Shown piece by piece: positions 61,601-64,000 of a stretch of 64,000 nt of DNA. Location of the stretch: positions 310,001 through 374,000 of the forward strand of contig JADNRY010000020.1 in NCBI GenBank assembly GCA_015501585.1. The letters are read 5' to 3'. The translations under genes and the position numbers were made by a program. The notes below the pieces were generated by a model. That model was given only the letters and a program-made list of their open reading frames with translations. It did not search any database and was not told the origin of the DNA. The first letter of the stretch is position 1; each line of letters starts with the position of its first letter. Source of the DNA: Rhodocollybia butyracea. Its lineage: Eukaryota; Basidiomycota; Agaricomycetes; Agaricales; Omphalotaceae.

Positions 61601-62257
61601 TAGTTTCGAGCTGAAGTGACGGAGGAGCGAACGCTGCCATACCCCAATCAATTATCTTGATTCGCGGCGGCGAAAAAGAGGAGACTAGAATGTTTTCTGG
61701 TTTGAGATCACGGTGAATGATGGAAAACGTGTGAGCATAGTTAAGTCCGTAGATGAGCTGCTTGAAAAAACATATAGCGTCTGGTTCGGGTAGTCGTCCA
61801 CAGTTAACGAGATAATCAAAGAGTTCGCCACCTTCGACATATTCTAGAACAAGAAAGAGCTCCTTAGTGCCTTCGTAAACGTCGTAAATACGGAGAATGT
61901 TGGGATGATTCATGAGTTTCATCATCGTGATTTCGCGCTCGATACCTAGACTGTGTTTCTTTATTTTGGCTGCTTGAGTGGCGATAGAGTGGCGCGACGA
62001 ATCCAGAGGCGCACGAGGAAGAATTTTGATCGCGGCGAGTTGGTTAGTATAGCGATGTTTGGCGATTCTGACACGACCTGAAGCGCCTTTACCTACGCAT
62101 TCACCAATGATCCATGGCCCAAGTACTTTTGGGTCAGAAGGTAGGTCAAAAGCCTGAGAACCGCCAGCCGCATCTCTTTCCCTGTGCCATCGAGTACCGT
62201 GAGGAGTTGAATAGTGTGGTGTTGGAGCCTTTGGCGGACAACGTGAGTGTAGGACAT
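58671..62257 (-). CDS. Gin4/Hsl1/Nim1-type Ser/Thr protein kinase
   Basis: Start ATG at 62257 (MSYTHVVRQRLQ), joined by a ~44-nt intron to AFDLPSDPKVLGPWIIGECV. Kinase marks in order: VGKGASGRVRIAK, AAIKIL, HRDLKPEN, KIIDWGMAAFAPP (DWG instead of DFG), TSCGSPHYASPEIVNG, DIWSCGVVLY. An exon edge near 61340, then a UBA-like region (DPEILFSLNVIWGRYANKEA, then HTKAFYWLLRRHHEEAE) and a long disordered Ser/Pro/Arg-rich tail. The C-terminal part, RCRVEESTTDV, THLGLKPLKFRIELTALGEE to FRAVWRKLKEVYDDG, fits a KA1-like membrane-binding domain. It lies in another frame from about 59155, where a run of five C occurs, so a 1-nt indel is likely. Family members act at the septin ring and inhibit Wee1. Confidence 0.85.
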
Positions 62258-62706
62258 CGCAGAGAATAGTTTGAGATAATAGGAGACTTTTTGACTTGGG
62301 CGAGCAGCAGCGACCAGCGAGCAGCAAGAGGTAGGAGGTAGAAAGTAGGGAAGACGGATCGCCACACGTTCCGTTACAACACACGCGTGACCTGTCACAC
62401 CTCGCCCGAAAAGCCCGTCCAAATCCTCAGTAAGCCAAACTCTTAAAGATTAGCACCAATTGCTCTCTATGCATATGACCTGAGTAGAAAAACTTTAGCA
62501 AGACTCTCAATCGGTCCTTAAATTAGTCACGTCAAAGTTTGAACGAGTGTATCATTCAAAAATACTGCAAACCGTAATAGTTCAGGCGTTCGATCTTTGT
62601 CCGTGTACTTATCACCAACTCCAATCAACTTTCTGGGCATGAGAACATATGTTTTGTCATGGTAGATACATATGAAGTGAAAGTAATGATGCAAAGAACA
62701 AGGATC

Positions 62707-63315
62707 TCATGCTACCAGTGTTACAACACCACCGGCTTCCTTGATTTTTCGCCTGCGAGAGAAAGATCAGCTTTGTTGATTGAGCGAGTTGGATTACTCA
62801 CTCTGCGATTGCCGATACAAAGCGTGCTTTTACGATGAATGGCAGTTTTGGTAGCCTAACAGCGCGAAAAAAAGTCAACATTGAGCGAATGTCCTATAAA
62901 CAAGAAAACTCACTCTCCGTTACCCAAAACCTTTCCGTACCCGTGCCTCAAAGTGTCAATGACTGGTACAACGTCAGATTTCTCGGTCAAATCCTTCTTC
63001 TCTGCCTCAGGAACAAGGCTCCATAGTTTGTCAACGTTGATAATCGGGCGCCAGTACTGGTTTCGTGTAAGATGGAAATGGCGCATACCGACTTTACCAA
63101 AGTAACCAGGATGGTATTTATCGAAGTTGGTACTGAACAAAAGACATATAATTAGCTGCAGAATTTCCTTAATTACTGGCTTTTGCTTACCGGTGATGGT
63201 GCTGACCACCAGCAAGACCACGACCTCCAGGATGTTTGCGGTGCTTTCCTACTCGTCCGTGACCAGCAGAGACATGACCACGGTGCTTGCGGGTGTTCGA
63301 GAATCGGGTCGGCAT
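62707..63315 (-). CDS. 60S ribosomal protein L28 (uL15, L27a)
   Basis: Four exons (63191-63315, 62914-63132, 62802-62855, 62707-62752) give 147 residues, close to the usual 149. The N-terminus [20 protein letters not shown] and [13 protein letters not shown], the middle [20 protein letters not shown], and the end [20 protein letters not shown] and [10 protein letters not shown] are diagnostic. It is a core component of the cytosolic large subunit near the peptidyl transferase region. Introns are short and near the 5' part, as usual for fungal ribosomal protein genes. Confidence 0.95.
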
Positions 63316-64000
63316 TTTCTAATCTGTGAGCGCTGGTAAGAAGATAGTCCAACGACAATACTTGAGGCAAAGGCAGGAAAAGTCTCCAAAGTCATCCGAT
63401 CTCAATCCACAAATCCAACTCTTTTCCAGCCAATTTCTCCACAAAACTTGCTTCTGACGACTGTCCAGATATCCTCCGCGTAGAGACGACCCAAAAAGAG
63501 ATTCAAAACTTCACGCACCTTGCGTAGAGACGAAAGAACGGCTTTTGGGACGACCTGGAGAAAATTGATCTGAGTGTGAGAAGAAATCCTAAGCGTGGGC
63601 GCCAAAGACCTAGCACGTCTTGCTCTTGTTCAACTTGGTTCGCTGTGAGTATAGATACCTTTTTCTCTCTTTCGTGATGTTGGCTTTTGCCATTATTTAT
63701 TGTCGGTGACTTCCAGCATAAACTGCTGAAATTTATGATCGCATAACGTGTTCTGACTTGTCCTGTTTCCGCTCTCGAACCTTTACTGACGAAATTCTTT
63801 TTTTTTAGTTGGTGAGTAGACGTCCTTCTCGCGACAGGATTAAACCAATCATAATCTGTCAATCCCCTGAGTGCGAAGCACAATGGTGATCAACTGGTTT
63901 TCATGCATGGCTTTATGATCACTTTTTCTGTCTCTTGTTTTCATACTCTCGTCCTGACTTTTTTGTTATGTTAGGCGTAACACCTCCCTAAACCGCTGTA
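63316..64000. other. Upstream region of RPL28 to the window edge
   Basis: Should contain the RPL28 promoter and 5' leader. A minus-strand ATG frame at 63402-63605 has no recognised domain. Pyrimidine-rich tracts and a GTGAGT donor near 63650 hint at a plus-strand gene continuing past the edge, but I cannot support one. Confidence 0.3.

Noticed and set aside
62802..62855. Possible frameshift in RPL28 exon 3
   Set aside because: Recount gives 54 nt and an intact frame.
1..64000. CRISPR arrays, operons or other prokaryotic features
   Set aside because: No regularly spaced repeats; gene structure is eukaryotic throughout.

Overview
The window reads as nuclear DNA of a basidiomycete, most likely an Agaricomycete. 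Genes are split by many very short introns (mostly 45-60 nt, GT/AG with CTNA-type branch sequences), BTB and F-box genes of agaric type are frequent, and housekeeping genes (RPL28, MTG1, WDR59/Mtc5, Hpm1/METTL18, an importin-13-like receptor) carry fungal-type domain layouts. All calls come from reading the sequence; no database search was run. Where splice sites are given, they were chosen because both consensus and reading frame agree.

Left part (1-26.6 kb) is accessory and unstable. It holds a BTB gene, an F-box gene, and an APC-family permease broken by a 771-bp hAT-like non-autonomous transposon with an 8-bp target duplication and by a second, less clear insertion or deletion. Next comes a tandem array: two segments each made of a BTB gene (minus), a UbiA-superfamily prenyltransferase/cyclase gene (plus) and a 5' remnant of another BTB copy. 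It is followed by two tandem copies of a class I SAM methyltransferase gene. In each pair one copy is intact and one is frameshifted: UbiA copy 1 and methyltransferase copy 2 are open, UbiA copy 2 and methyltransferase copy 1 are broken; in the BTB pair the second copy is open. Each methyltransferase unit carries its own ~181-bp palindromic MITE at a site that is empty in the other unit, so both insertions postdate the duplication. UbiA plus methyltransferase could be a small terpenoid or meroterpenoid pathway remnant; that is inference. A large F-box gene and a zinc-finger-like gene with an internal 50-residue repeat close this part.

Middle part (28.8-49.5 kb) holds a seven-exon secreted proline-rich protein whose introns 2-4 are near copies of each other, the ten-exon WDR59/Mtc5 gene (GATOR2/SEACAT, TORC1 control), a divergent DXO/RAI1-like gene whose catalytic motifs are altered, a PIN-like/auxin-efflux-carrier family transporter, a histidine methyltransferase (Hpm1/METTL18 type), an importin-13/Kap122-like gene with about twenty introns including one GC-AG intron, and a GT1 UDP-glycosyltransferase.

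Right part (49.5-64 kb) holds the mitochondrial ribosome GTPase MTG1, a basic uncharacterised gene with an apparent frameshift, a Gin4/Hsl1/Nim1-type kinase with a C-terminal KA1-like region behind another apparent frameshift, and RPL28. These genes are all on the minus strand. Long stretches between 49.4-52.5 kb and 55.7-58.7 kb hold no gene I can support. No tRNA, rRNA or CRISPR array was seen.
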